Shown here one piece after another: positions 28,585-38,040 of a DNA stretch of 64,000 nucleotides (its first letter is position 1; each line of letters starts with the position of its first letter). The notes under the pieces are model-generated. The model ran no database searches and had not been told where the DNA came from. It worked only from the letters and a program-made list of their open reading frames with translations. The position numbers were made by a program, and so were the translations under genes. Source of the DNA: JAJCYL01 sp963664285. GTDB taxonomy: Bacteria; Bacteroidota; Bacteroidia; Cytophagales; Cyclobacteriaceae. The DNA is taken from the NCBI GenBank assembly GCA_963664285.2, contig CAXXNX010000068.1, positions 1-64,000 of the forward strand, given 5' to 3'.

Positions 28585-29931
28585 TTATGCGGCCTGTTGG
28601 AATGGTGGATCAACTGTATTTAGCAATAGTTTTCTTTTACTAATTTTTACTGCGTTAGCGGTCATCACAGCAAAAAAGACAAACAGTCTTTCATTTTTCT
28701 CTCCTTTAACTTTAATCCTGTTGGTCCCGTAATGAGTTTTGTGGTCACCGAAGCTGCCTTCCATCACTGTAGCCCTTTGATTGGCGATGAGTCCACTGAG
28801 CCGACTGTCTTGTTTAGTAAGAGGTTGGGGGCCTTTCTTAGGAAAGCAAGTGAAGATTTTCTTTTTGGTGCAAAATCTTCGATTGGCATTTGTGGCATAG
28901 ATCAGGTCAGCTCCCAATTGATTAAGTGCTCCAAAGTGTCGTTTGTGCTTTACAGTACTAATCTTGAGCCGGGTGGATTCATTGAAAGCGTTGAAATTCA
29001 TACACTCAATCATGCAGATCCCATCCACTTGCAGCATATGTACCTTCATGCCAAACTCAACTCTTTTGTTCTCTTTTCCCCTGACTATCGGCCTGACATA
29101 GGGTTTTGCCAATGATACGATGCGGTTTTTTAACTCTTTGGCCGGGTGGGTTTGTAGGAACTGCTGTTGTTCAAGTACTTTTTTGATGGTTCTCAGGTAA
29201 TCTCTTTCCTGCTCATTAAGCAGTGGCAGTTTAGCATCGTTGAGAACTTGTTGAAGTTGGATCAACCCCTTGTGTAGCAGATACAACAGGGCTTTTTTAC
29301 GCTTACGTCCTTCTTTATAGGTCTTCCTGCGTCTTTTCTCATAATCGCGTTGTCTGCGCTTTTGTTCAACATATTTGGAGCGAGGCCTTTTCTTTCTCAC
29401 TACTTTACACCATCGGAACAATTGCTTTTCAAACACCCAATGGCAGCATTCCCATAACAGCTTTACATCAGTAGGAAAACGGATATAACTCTCATAACAG
29501 GTAGCGTCCATTAAAAGCACATGGGTATTATTCATGTCTCTTTTCCAATGTTCGATCAATATTTGTTGGAGCTGTTGCCAGTCTGTATACTCAGCCAGAT
29601 AACTGCGGATGCGGCTTACGATAGCATTGTCTCGAATCTTCTCTGTGTCTGATAACATTTTGCCACAGAACAACTGTAGGCTCCAATCGGAGTTAAAGCG
29701 TTCTATTAGTTTCTCATCACTGATACTCAGGTAGGACTTAAGAAACATCAGCGCAAACATCCCTTTTGAGGAAAACCACCGGGGAGCACCAGGTCCGTTA
29801 TTTTCTTCAGGCAGGCAGTCCGCTAACTGATTCCACGGTAGACTATCATAAACTGCACCCAATTTACTGCTCTTAAACAAATACCATTTTGGAGTTAAAC
29901 CATATTCGGGTTGGAAAAGCCTTTTTTGCAT
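28585..29931 (-). CDS. IS1182-like DDE transposase
   Basis: The protein (448 residues from ATG 29931, MQKRLFQPEYGLTPKW) has an N-terminal DUF772-like region (SKGMFALMFLKSYLSISDEK). A catalytic core starts with the first Asp in LLMDATCYESYIRFPTD, then a long basic helical insert (RRQRDYEKRRRKTYKEGRKR). A second Asp probably lies in GADLIYATNANRR or just before, and Glu lies in TVMEGSFGDHKTHYG. The family call to IS1182 rather than another IS5/IS4-superfamily group is moderately certain. The gene is intact. Confidence 0.9.
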   Translation of the reverse strand: MQKRLFQPEYGLTPKWYLFKSSKLGAVYDSLPWNQLADCLPEENNGPGAPRWFSSKGMFALMFLKSYLSISDEKLIERFNSDWSLQLFCGKMLSDTEKIRDNAIVSRIRSYLAEYTDWQQLQQILIEHWKRDMNNTHVLLMDATCYESYIRFPTDVKLLWECCHWVFEKQLFRWCKVVRKKRPRSKYVEQKRRQRDYEKRRRKTYKEGRKRKKALLYLLHKGLIQLQQVLNDAKLPLLNEQERDYLRTIKKVLEQQQFLQTHPAKELKNRIVSLAKPYVRPIVRGKENKRVEFGMKVHMLQVDGICMIECMNFNAFNESTRLKISTVKHKRHFGALNQLGADLIYATNANRRFCTKKKIFTCFPKKGPQPLTKQDSRLSGLIANQRATVMEGSFGDHKTHYGTNRIKVKGEKNERLFVFFAVMTANAVKISKRKLLLNTVDPPFQQAA

Positions 29932-29981
29932 TCTAATTTGTGGTGTTAGATGTGTTCTACACCACAATCTAGCAAAACAAA

Positions 29982-30019
29982 AACCCCGAAAAAAGCCCTA
30001 TTCGGCCGATTTCGGGGTT
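29982..30019. terminator. Bidirectional hairpin at the 5' end of the IS1182-like element
   Basis: AACCCCGAAA (29982-29991) is the exact reverse complement of TTTCGGGGTT (30010-30019), separated by 18 bases that include a smaller GGCCGA palindrome. It lies upstream of the transposase. A short T-rich stretch on the right could make it a terminator that shields the transposase gene from outside transcription. Confidence 0.6.
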
Positions 30020-30552
30020 CTTTATCCTTTCAAACCTCTTTTAACTCTTTGATTATCAGAATCTTAATTTATTCAAAGACGCCCTCCTTAACATTACGCA
30101 CGCCACCACTGGCAAATAGATATATGCCGGGGTACCTTTTTAATATTTCTTGTAAAGATCAAAGGCAGGTCCGACTAGGGTACCGTCTCTTGTAATTTCT
30201 GTTGTCTTGAGATACTTCAGCCCCCTGTCATAGAAATATTGTATGTGTTCATTGAGATCCTTTTGAGTCTTGCGTTGCCAGCTACCCACTCTCACCTTCA
30301 TGGCTGAATGGTCCGCAGCTAAAGCCACTTTTTCTCTTCCATAGGACTGAATCCAGGAAACGAATAAATCCGGGTCGTAGGCGGCCATAGTTGCTGCAGT
30401 TATACTCTCCGCCCCGTACTCGTAAGCCTTAGAAATATCCCCATCGGTATGCACTCCACCACTAAAATTTACTTTCAGATCGGTATAGCCGGCTATGGTC
30501 TCCAAAACATGATAGTTTACTATTTTACCTTTTTTAGCGCCCTCCAGATCAA

Positions 30553-31248
30553 CTAAATGTATGCGACAAGCTTAAATCCCCGCCCGTGTATGGTCAGTAT
30601 TTGGACATTTTGGTCTTCTTTCAGGTGCTTTCTAAGCTTGGTTATATAAACATCCATACTCCGGGCATTGAAATAGGTATCATCATGCCAAATCTTTTTC
30701 AAAGCGGTTGTTCTTTCCATTACCTCATCCTTGTTAACACATAATAGCCGAAGCAATTCATTCTCCTTGGTAGTAAGCTTAATCTCCGAATTATTAATCT
30801 TAAGGAGTTGTTTATCACTCAAGAATTTGAACTGACCAAACTCAAATTCCTTCTGATCATTTTTTGCAAGGTCTTTTACCGAAGTCCTCCGAATGATGGC
30901 TTTTAACCTCATTAGCAACTCTTCCATGCTGAAAGGTTTGGTGAGGTAGTCATCGCCGCCAATTCTAAAGCCTTCAATAGTATCTTCCTTCATTGACTTG
31001 GCCGTGAGAAAGATAATGGGAGTCTTTTTGTCAGATAGCCGTATTTCTTTAGCCAAGGTAAAGCCATCCTTTTTTGGCATCATTATGTCTAGAATACAAA
31101 GATCAAATACTTCCTTATTATAACTTTTCGATCCCACCTCTCCATCAGGACATAGTAATGTTTCATATCCCTTTAACTCCAGGTACTCCTTCAGTATCTG
31201 TCCCAAATTTGGATCATCTTCTACTATCAAAAGTTTATACTTTTCCAT
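30553..31248 (-). CDS. OmpR-family response regulator
   Basis: The N-terminal receiver domain (LLIVEDDPNLGQILKEYL) has the acidic pocket, and the phospho-acceptor Asp lies in DLCILDIMMPKKDGF. Conserved Thr and Lys lie in PIIFLTAKS and DDYLTKPFSMEEL. The C-terminal winged-helix DNA-binding domain includes LTTKENELLRLLCVNKDEV and ends TIHGRGFKLVAYI. The start is placed at ATG 31248 (MEKYKLLIVEDD), overlapping the end of the kinase gene by 14 bases. Its last codons coincide with the truncated start of hisA, so its extreme C-terminus may be altered by that deletion. Confidence 0.95.
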   Translation of the reverse strand: MEKYKLLIVEDDPNLGQILKEYLELKGYETLLCPDGEVGSKSYNKEVFDLCILDIMMPKKDGFTLAKEIRLSDKKTPIIFLTAKSMKEDTIEGFRIGGDDYLTKPFSMEELLMRLKAIIRRTSVKDLAKNDQKEFEFGQFKFLSDKQLLKINNSEIKLTTKENELLRLLCVNKDEVMERTTALKKIWHDDTYFNARSMDVYITKLRKHLKEDQNVQILTIHGRGFKLVAYI

Positions 31249-32866
31249 ATTCGAATGGTAAATAGACCTCAAAATCACTTCCCCCCTTCAGTTCACTCTT
31301 GACCGTAATGGATCCCCCATGTGCTTCAATCATGCTTTTTACGTATGCCAAACCTAGGCCAAATCCTTTCACATCATGCAAATTACCAGTGGGAACCCGG
31401 TAAAATTTATCGAATATCTTATGAACTGCATCCCTTGACATCCCAATCCCATGATCGATGATATTAATAAAGATACCCTTGGCACTACTTTTTGTTTTAA
31501 TGGTAATTTCCGGACTTTCGGAAGAATACTTGTTGGCATTGTCCAGGAGGTTGTAAATGATATTGGTTAAATGCATCTCATCAGCCTCAACCACACGGTA
31601 TTCGGCATTCAATTGTTTATACACACAACCACCCCTTTTTTGCACCTGCAGGTTAATATTTTCAAATACCTTCTCGATAATATCATGAACGTTGACTTTA
31701 TCAACCTTCAACTTGAAATCTTGCTTATCGAGCGTGGCCATTTGTAATACTTTCTCAACCTGAAGGCCCAATCTTTTATTTTCATCGGTAATGATCTTTA
31801 GATAACGCACCTTCATACCCTGGCTGGTGGTGATCTGTTCGTCCTGTAGTGCTTCACAGGCCAAAGAGACCGTGGCTATTGGCGTTTTAAACTCGTGCGT
31901 CATATTATTAATGAATTCATTTTTGATCTGTGAGATCTTCTTTTGCTTGATGATAGTCAGAATAGCGTATGTAAAACAGAAAACAATGACCAACATAAAT
32001 ACAAACGATGATGCCAATGACAGCCACACTTTACTAACCAAAAAGCTGTCTTCTTCGGGAAAATAAACATGTAAATAGTTATTCTCGTGAAGAATGTCAT
32101 TAGGGAACAAGCTGGTTTTCAAACCGGATCTTTTAAGATAATTAATATCATTACCGGTGAATGCAAAAATGATACTGTCTTTGTCCTCATTTATAACCCC
32201 GTAATCGTAAGCAATGTCTATTCCCTTGTTTTGAAATTCAATATGCAATAATGAATCAAGTTGTTGTGGGTCAATGCGATTCTCAATATTCTTTTTGCCA
32301 ACCAGAAGTTCGTGTATCACTACATTCACCATCTCGGATTTCTTGATCACTTTAAGTAATGTCCCTTCAAATTGTTTCAATTCTACCTTTGTGGAATCTA
32401 ACCGTCTGCCTAATTCCTTGATTTCTTTTCCAATCTTACGAGCTATTTTTCGGGTATCTTGCCTGATATGGTTGTCGTGGAGATTATAGGTCTCAACTAG
32501 ATCATTTGTTTCAAAATCATAGGCAAAATCAAGCAGAATCACGTCTTTAAGTGAGTCCTCACCAATGCTTTCAATACTGATCAATCTTTTTTTGAAGGTA
32601 CTCTCTAAAAACTCAATGGTATCTTCTCTCACTGACGAAGTACTCCTCAATTTAAATCGGATATCCAGGTTATCATAAGCAACGTGAAGCGCTTCCTGTT
32701 TTTCGATCTTGGCTGCAACGTTGTTGAGCACATCATGAACATCACTTTGGAAACTCTCCTTGTTCGCGCTCAATACGTTATCAATCCAATAAACCTGGAA
32801 AATAACCAGTCCGGTGAGTGCAAGGCTCATCAATATAACAATCCAACGAAGTGCACGTGAAGTCAC
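31235..32866 (-). CDS. Membrane sensor histidine kinase
   Basis: The 543-residue protein has membrane segments at residues about 8-27 and 282-308. They enclose a periplasmic sensor region of about 250 residues with long helices and no recognised ligand fold. The dimerisation domain carries the phospho-accepting His in NNMTHEFKTPIATVS. The ATPase domain has the N box (IIYNLLDNANKYS), G1 (IIDHGIGMSRDAVHKIF), F box (DKFYRV) and G2 (GFGLGLAYVKSMIEAHGG). It precedes and overlaps the response-regulator gene, forming a two-component system resembling RprX/RprY of Bacteroidota. The signal is unknown. Confidence 0.95.
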   Translation of the reverse strand: MTSRALRWIVILMSLALTGLVIFQVYWIDNVLSANKESFQSDVHDVLNNVAAKIEKQEALHVAYDNLDIRFKLRSTSSVREDTIEFLESTFKKRLISIESIGEDSLKDVILLDFAYDFETNDLVETYNLHDNHIRQDTRKIARKIGKEIKELGRRLDSTKVELKQFEGTLLKVIKKSEMVNVVIHELLVGKKNIENRIDPQQLDSLLHIEFQNKGIDIAYDYGVINEDKDSIIFAFTGNDINYLKRSGLKTSLFPNDILHENNYLHVYFPEEDSFLVSKVWLSLASSFVFMLVIVFCFTYAILTIIKQKKISQIKNEFINNMTHEFKTPIATVSLACEALQDEQITTSQGMKVRYLKIITDENKRLGLQVEKVLQMATLDKQDFKLKVDKVNVHDIIEKVFENINLQVQKRGGCVYKQLNAEYRVVEADEMHLTNIIYNLLDNANKYSSESPEITIKTKSSAKGIFINIIDHGIGMSRDAVHKIFDKFYRVPTGNLHDVKGFGLGLAYVKSMIEAHGGSITVKSELKGGSDFEVYLPFEYGKV

Positions 32867-32940
32867 ATCGCAAATTTACGCCTGTGTTGGGTATAAAGTT
32901 GGCTTTTAACGCTTTTTAACGTCCCTCAGAGTCCTCAAAA

Positions 32941-33468
32941 TTACTTTTTGAAACCAATGGTTTTACCTTTCCAACCTTGAGTTTCTACATTTTGTGCGGA
33001 TTCCTCCACTTTGGTTTTGATAGACTTTTTGTACTTATCAAGGTTTTTGGCAATGCCAGCATCAAATGAACCCATAATTTGTGCGGCTAGGATCCCCGCA
33101 TTTTTCGCACCATTCAGTGCCACAGTTGCAACCGGCACCCCACCCGGCATCTGGAGAATGGACAATATGGAGTCCCAGCCATCAATGGAGTTACTTGACT
33201 TAATAGGCACACCAATTACTGGCAGGGAAGTCATTGAAGCCACCATACCGGGAAGATGAGCTGCTCCACCAGCTCCTGCAATTATTGCTTTGAAACCTTT
33301 CCTGCGTGCTGATTCGGCATATTTGGCCATCCGTTCAGGGGTCCGATGTGCGGAAACGATCGTAAGTTCAAATGCAACCTGCAACTCCTCGAGAATCTCA
33401 GCAGCCTCTGACATGACGCTCAGATCAGACTGACTACCCATAATAATACCCACTAGTGGTTGACTCAT
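32941..33468 (-). CDS. purE: N5-carboxyaminoimidazole ribonucleotide mutase
   Basis: PurE converts N5-CAIR to CAIR in purine synthesis. Motifs are GIIMGSQSDLSVM at the substrate phosphate site, TIVSAHRTPERM with the catalytic His, IAGAGGAAHLPGMVASMTSL and GVPIKSSNSIDGWDS. The 175-residue length is normal, with a short lysine-rich tail. The start codon overlaps the purK stop (ATGA at 33465-33468), so the two are translationally coupled. Confidence 0.97.
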   Translation of the reverse strand: MSQPLVGIIMGSQSDLSVMSEAAEILEELQVAFELTIVSAHRTPERMAKYAESARRKGFKAIIAGAGGAAHLPGMVASMTSLPVIGVPIKSSNSIDGWDSILSILQMPGGVPVATVALNGAKNAGILAAQIMGSFDAGIAKNLDKYKKSIKTKVEESAQNVETQGWKGKTIGFKK

Positions 33469-34607
33469 GTAATCACTTTAATGGTATGCTTCACTAAATT
33501 AACCTTGTTTCGCAGACTTTCAATGTCGCTATCTGTGATGGTGATATGTCCCATCTTACGGAAGGGTTTAGTAAAATTTTTACCATAGAGATGGACGTGT
33601 GTACCATCCATGCCTAAAACTTCATCCATTCCCTGGTAGAGCGCTGGTCCGGTATATCCATCTTCACCCAATAAGTTAACCATAGCAGCAGGAACCACTG
33701 TATCCGTGTTTCCCAGTGGCATATTCAGTATTGCCCTCAGATGTTGTTCAAACTGGGATGTAACATTGGCTTCAATGGTATGATGACCACTATTATGGGT
33801 ACGAGGCGCTACTTCATTTACCAGTATTTTATTGTCCAGTGTGATGAACATCTCTACAGCCAATAACCCCGTCATCCCCAATTTCTTAATAACATCCTTG
33901 GCCATTTCCTGGGCTTTCATTTCCAGTTCTCCGGTAATCTGTGCTGGTGAAAAAAGGTATTCGACAAGATTGGCTGTCGGATGAAACACTAACTCCACGA
34001 CGGGGAAAGTGGCCATCTCACCTGATTCATTACTAGCTACAATAACTGAGATCTCTTTTTTAAAATCAATGAGGTCTTCTATCAAACCGGGCGCATCAAA
34101 AGCTTTTTCGAGATCAGTTTCGGATTGGATTACCTGAACTCCTCTTCCGTCATAGCCCTCTCTCCCCAACTTGTTTACAAACGGCAATCTGTCCATGTGA
34201 CCAAAAGTCTGCTCCTTATTGTCAACAAGTACAAAATCGGCAGTTGAGATCCCCTGATCCCTGTAAAACTGTTTCTGAACTCTTTTATCCTGAATCAGTT
34301 CAATAATTTCCGGCTGGGGAAATACTTTCTTTCCCTGTTTTTGCAGCTCCTTTAAGGCCGGTATGCTGACATTCTCGATTTCAATGGTTACCACATTGCA
34401 GTCCCCGGCAAACTCCAGAACAGTTTCATAATCCGTAAGTTTTCCATGCACAAATTCCGTAGCAATATCCTTACAAGGAGCATTAGCATCCGGGTCCAGT
34501 ATCTTGACATCCAGGTTGAAATCAATGGCGGACTGTATAAGCATACGTCCAAGCTGCCCACCCCCTAGCACTCCAAGTTTAAATTCAGGGTGATGTATAT
34601 TTTGCAT
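33465..34607 (-). CDS. purK: N5-carboxyaminoimidazole ribonucleotide synthase
   Basis: PurK carboxylates AIR with ATP and bicarbonate, giving the substrate of PurE. The ATP-grasp fold is recognisable: LGVLGGGQLGRMLIQSA at the N-terminus, FVNKLGREGYDGRGVQVI for ATP, LAVEMFITLDNKILVNEVAP and RTHNSGHHTIEANVTSQFEQ for metal and substrate. The ATG at 34607 (MQNIHHPEFKLG) fits the family better than the one at 34637. The purK-purE order with a 4-base overlap is a classic operon. Confidence 0.96.
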   Translation of the reverse strand: MQNIHHPEFKLGVLGGGQLGRMLIQSAIDFNLDVKILDPDANAPCKDIATEFVHGKLTDYETVLEFAGDCNVVTIEIENVSIPALKELQKQGKKVFPQPEIIELIQDKRVQKQFYRDQGISTADFVLVDNKEQTFGHMDRLPFVNKLGREGYDGRGVQVIQSETDLEKAFDAPGLIEDLIDFKKEISVIVASNESGEMATFPVVELVFHPTANLVEYLFSPAQITGELEMKAQEMAKDVIKKLGMTGLLAVEMFITLDNKILVNEVAPRTHNSGHHTIEANVTSQFEQHLRAILNMPLGNTDTVVPAAMVNLLGEDGYTGPALYQGMDEVLGMDGTHVHLYGKNFTKPFRKMGHITITDSDIESLRNKVNLVKHTIKVIT

Positions 34608-34645
34608 TAATGTAAGTCTAATTAATGTTGATCGCACCCTCCTTC

Positions 34646-34770
34646 ACGTCACTCCTCGCATCTCCGAAGCTACGCGAAGGCACAGCAAGGGAGAAGTTAA
34701 TCATTGGTTAATTAATAGGTATTAATAATTAACCAATCTAACTCCCCATTTGAAGGGATTAAGGTGACGT
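34646..34770. repeat. Palindromic intergenic element between purK and the M19 gene
   Basis: A core palindrome pairs AGTTAATCATTGGTTAATTA (from 34695) with the complement of the stretch ending at 34743. Outer blocks ACGTCAC and GTGACGT also match. The arms contain CTCCCC and AAGGG blocks similar to the repeat at 6215-6323. It may be a related mobile hairpin. It lies between the 5' end of purK and the 3' end of the dipeptidase gene. Confidence 0.5.
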
Positions 34771-34780
34771 TCATAATCAC

Positions 34781-36028
34781 TTAAGACTGCTCAGCAACTT
34801 CCAGCACCTTATTCCACACCCTCCAAACATTCTTGTAACAGATCTTCTCGATGTCTTCCTCACTGTACCCTCGCTTGAGCAACTCATAAATCAAATTGGG
34901 ATATTGCGAAACATCCTTCAATCCTACGGGTAATGAATCCCCAACACCATCAAAGTCTGACCCAATACCGACGTAGTTGACACCAGCAATTTCAACCACA
35001 TGATCGATGTGGTCTGCTGCCTTTTCAACCGTGGAATAGGGGTTAAGTTCTGCTTTAAGCTGCTTTTCATATGCTTCAATTGCCGGATCTTCATCAGCTA
35101 ACCCGTTCTCTTCTTTGTAATTCTTTACTTTTTCCCGTATTTCACCAAATAGGTCTTTCTTTTCTCCGTCAAGGAAGGATGAGCCAAAATTTATCTGGAT
35201 CACTCCCTCATTTTCAGCCAAAAGTTTGATCATGTTGTCGCTCATATTACGTTCCCATCCAGGGGTAAAATACCGACAAGATGAGTGAGATGCAATAGCC
35301 GGCGCATTGGTAATGGCCATCACATCATAGAATGCACTATCAGAAACGTGGGAGATATCAATCATGATACCTACCCGGTTCATTTCCTTCACAACCTGCT
35401 CTCCAAACTCACTTAAACCACTCCATGTATCATCTGTAGTGTCATACGAGGAATCACAAATTTGATTGTCCTTACTATGTGTAAGCGTGACATAACTAAT
35501 ACCACGTTCTTTAAAGTACGCCACGTTGGCAATATCATCTTCAATTGGTGCACCGTTTTCCATTCCCATTGGAAGGGCAATCTTACCCTCGCCAACAATT
35601 TTTTCCACTTTTGAAGGGTCTTTAGCAATTTCAAAGTGATCAGGGTAGGTGCTTTCCAATCGCTCCACCATGCTTATGAGTGAGTCAGCAAATTCTTTAG
35701 CTCCACCGGTTTCCTGGTAACCCGCAGGGATGTAAATTGACATAAAAGGGGCATTCAATCCACCCTCTTTTGCACGAGGAAAATCGAAATCACCCGTTTC
35801 CGTGCTGACAGAAACATCTTCTACAGTTCCATTTTTCAGATGGTCTCCATCTACCATTCGGTACGGAAGATCCACATGTCCATCTGTTATTATGTATTTC
35901 TTGGCTAATTCAATGGCTTTTACCCGCAAATCGCCCTCTGGCATTTCCTGTTTTTCTTGCTGCTGAGGGCCACATGCTACCGTTAGTATAGCAATTAAAA
36001 CCCATATTAAGTTGGAATTAATCTTCAT
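34781..36028 (-). CDS. Membrane dipeptidase (peptidase M19), lipoprotein
   Basis: The 415-residue protein is a zinc dipeptidase related to renal dipeptidase. A lipoprotein signal ends at the lipobox LTVACG (cysteine near residue 20), so it should be anchored in the envelope. The zinc-binding HxD is in ITDGHVDLPYRM, the bridging Glu probably in GMENGAPIED, and the later histidines in DISHVSDSAFYDV and ASHSSCRYFTPGW. GIGSDFDGVGD closes the barrel. It is intact, unlike the paralogue at 3425-6135. An IS1380-type insertion begins 16 bases upstream of its start codon and has probably replaced or displaced its promoter. Confidence 0.94.
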   Translation of the reverse strand: MKINSNLIWVLIAILTVACGPQQQEKQEMPEGDLRVKAIELAKKYIITDGHVDLPYRMVDGDHLKNGTVEDVSVSTETGDFDFPRAKEGGLNAPFMSIYIPAGYQETGGAKEFADSLISMVERLESTYPDHFEIAKDPSKVEKIVGEGKIALPMGMENGAPIEDDIANVAYFKERGISYVTLTHSKDNQICDSSYDTTDDTWSGLSEFGEQVVKEMNRVGIMIDISHVSDSAFYDVMAITNAPAIASHSSCRYFTPGWERNMSDNMIKLLAENEGVIQINFGSSFLDGEKKDLFGEIREKVKNYKEENGLADEDPAIEAYEKQLKAELNPYSTVEKAADHIDHVVEIAGVNYVGIGSDFDGVGDSLPVGLKDVSQYPNLIYELLKRGYSEEDIEKICYKNVWRVWNKVLEVAEQS

Positions 36029-36044
36029 TTGGTTGAAGGTTTAA

Positions 36045-38040
36045 CCCGAAAAATTCATAGTAGACAATAAAAAACAGGCATAAATTGCTTATATTGAGAT
36101 AGTTAGACAACAAAATAAGCAATTAATTTATGCCTGAATATAAGGAAAAAGATACCGTATTTTATCGAGGAAAACAAGCTTTTAAATTTGATTTTTCAGC
36201 ATCAGCGATTAGCTCAGACGGAGCGATATTGTTAAGTGAAAAAGTAGAGAGAAAGACTGGTCTATTAAAAAGCTTCGCCGCACTGATTCCTGACTATCGA
36301 AACCCCTTTTTTATCGAATACACTTATGAAGAAATGCTTCGCCAACGGGTGTTTTTAATGATGCAGGGCTATCAGGATTGCAATGACGAACAAAAACTCC
36401 GAGAGGATCCGGTGATCCGTAAAGTACTAGATAGCGGATTATGTTCCCAGCCTACTTTAAGTCGATTTGAAAACAAGGCCGATCGGAGTCTGATCTACCA
36501 GATGAGTCAATGGTTTGTAGACCGTTATGTAGAGGAGTTGAAAGAGAAGGCTGGTCAAATCATCATTGATGTAGATGGTACCGATGACCCTACTCATGGA
36601 TCCCAACAACTCAGTTTGTATAATGGCTATTATGGACAGACTATGTACCATGAGTTGTTCTTTAAGGACGGGAACACCGGTCAGGTCATTTTACCAGTAC
36701 TACGTCCGGGCAATTGTCACTCCAACAAATGGTTTGTGGCCTTATTGAAAAGGATTGTCATTAAAATCAGAAAAAAACTGCCCTCAGTAAAGATCCTTAT
36801 TCGAGCGGATAGTGGCTTTTCAGGAGCATCTTTTTATCAAAAAACTACACACATCTCAGGAGGTATCAAATTGAAGCAGTATTGCTACCTGCCTGTATCG
36901 TTCATTTTCAATCTACGATCTCACGTGAGCTTAAGCGAAATGTGGGTTCAAGAGGTAGGGGAGCTGGTATCTATAGCAAATGGCTTTTCAAGAAAAGCCA
37001 AAAAGAGACTTTTCACCAAACCCATGACTGGATAGTTAATCAAGAAGATAGATGGAGTCCTGAATTTCAGCCATCAGGGAAAGAAAACGAGAGAATGTCC
37101 ACTTAATGAATGGATTTACCAATGGATATTTGAATACAAACAACTTCAATCTAAAACATGGCAAACGAAGGCGCAAACGAGGAAACAGAAAAGATCGTAG
37201 AGGTATTATCCCGAATAGGTATTAGTAGTAATGAAGTCTTTAAAGACTTGGTTGACAGCCCAAACAGACTATCATTGAAGTAAAAAAGCATTTTCTAAAC
37301 ATGAGTTGATTGAATATGCTTCAAAAATCATCAAACATCAAGAGTTTGTTGGCCCGTTTACTTACCAGGCCAAAAGCTGGGATCGTTCTGAAAAGCTGTA
37401 CGCCAAAGTGGAGTCTACCGGAAAAGGAATGAATGTCCGTTACTTTGTGAGCAACTTTGAAGCGATGACCGCTCAACAGATTTACTTTGATTTTTATGTC
37501 AAGCGAGGTGATGCCAGTGAAAATCGAATAAAGGAACTCAAAAACATGACTTATTCCGACCGGCTTTCCTGTCATCACTACTGGGCCAATTTCATGCGTT
37601 TAATCATCGCTACCCTCTGTTATGAAATGTTCCGGCAGATTAAATTATTAATTGCCAAAACAAAACACCACTTTGCTAAACGATGGCAAGTGGACAATAT
37701 CCGGCTTTACCTGATGAAGGTTGGGGCGTGCCTGAAAGAAAGGAAAAGATCATTGACAATACAATTCTCAAGAGCCTTTAGATATCAATACCTGCTGGGC
37801 GATTTGCTTACGGTGAACTGACCGATCAGTTAAACAGTTTAGTTTAATCAAAAAAATGTTCTTCCATAAGAACACAATAGAGCTTTGACTGAAAATTGAA
37901 AAATTCTAACAAAAAAACGCTCTAATGTCCTTTGAAATCCAGAAACCTGGTTGATCTTCAAATTAATACATACACTCCAATCAAAAATAGTTAGCAACCC
38001 ATTATTAATCCCAAAATTGGTGGCCTATGAATAATGCGGG
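36045..38040 (+). mobile_element. IS1380-like element, copy 3, with embedded IS30 fragments (1996 bp)
   Basis: The ends match copies 1 and 2 and TTAA flanks it at 36041-36044 and 38041-38044. Between about 36838 and 37315 the IS1380 sequence is replaced by a patchwork of short IS30 pieces: the start of the transposase gene, pieces of its middle, and a 25-base stretch around TTTTCTAAACATGAGTTGAT. These are in IS30 order but with internal gaps, and they return twice to IS1380 sequence. The element is about 375 bases longer than its siblings. Confidence 0.9.
36130..37821 (+). pseudogene. IS1380 transposase disrupted by IS30 mosaic
   Basis: Residues 1 to about 236 match the intact transposases, up to GASFY. 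The frame then enters IS30-derived DNA (KTTHISGGIKLKQ) and stops at 37035. The C-terminal part of the IS1380 protein resumes from EYASKIIKHQEFVGP at about 37312 and runs to 37821. The first two catalytic Asp residues and the Glu are all still encoded, but not in one frame. The product cannot be an active transposase. Confidence 0.9.

Larger units (their letters stand above)
28379..30084 (-). mobile_element. IS1182-like element, complete (1706 bp)
   Basis: The ends are imperfect inverted repeats: GGGCGTCCTTGAAAATTAG on one side and, on the other strand, GGGCGTCTTTGAATAAATTA. A 6-bp target duplication TCCTTA flanks it at 28373-28378 and 30085-30090. The target is the hisA relic. A second copy, cut by the window start, is at 1-467. 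One transposase gene is present. Confidence 0.93.
28264..30565 (-). pseudogene. hisA: hisA relic: 5'-truncated, frameshifted and split by an IS
   Basis: HisA isomerises ProFAR in histidine synthesis. The gene begins abruptly at RIHLVDLEGAKKGKIVNY, inside the last codons of the response-regulator gene, so about the first 45 codons are missing. The barrel continues with SGGVHTDGDISKAYEYGA and LKYLKTTEITRDGTL. At about 30140 one A is missing in an A-run (DLYKKILKRYPGIYLF expected). At 30085-30090 the IS1182-like element enters. Removing it and one copy of the 6-bp duplication TCCTTA (plus-strand spelling) restores GGVRNVKDIEKLDEMGVQGV and then IFGKAFYEGKITLKDLEKF to the stop at 28264. No other his gene is present. 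Confidence 0.92.

Noticed and set aside
36882..37106. Open frame resembling an IS30 transposase start within copy 3 of IS1380
   Set aside because: It is a fragment of the IS30 patchwork with internal gaps, not a separate gene.
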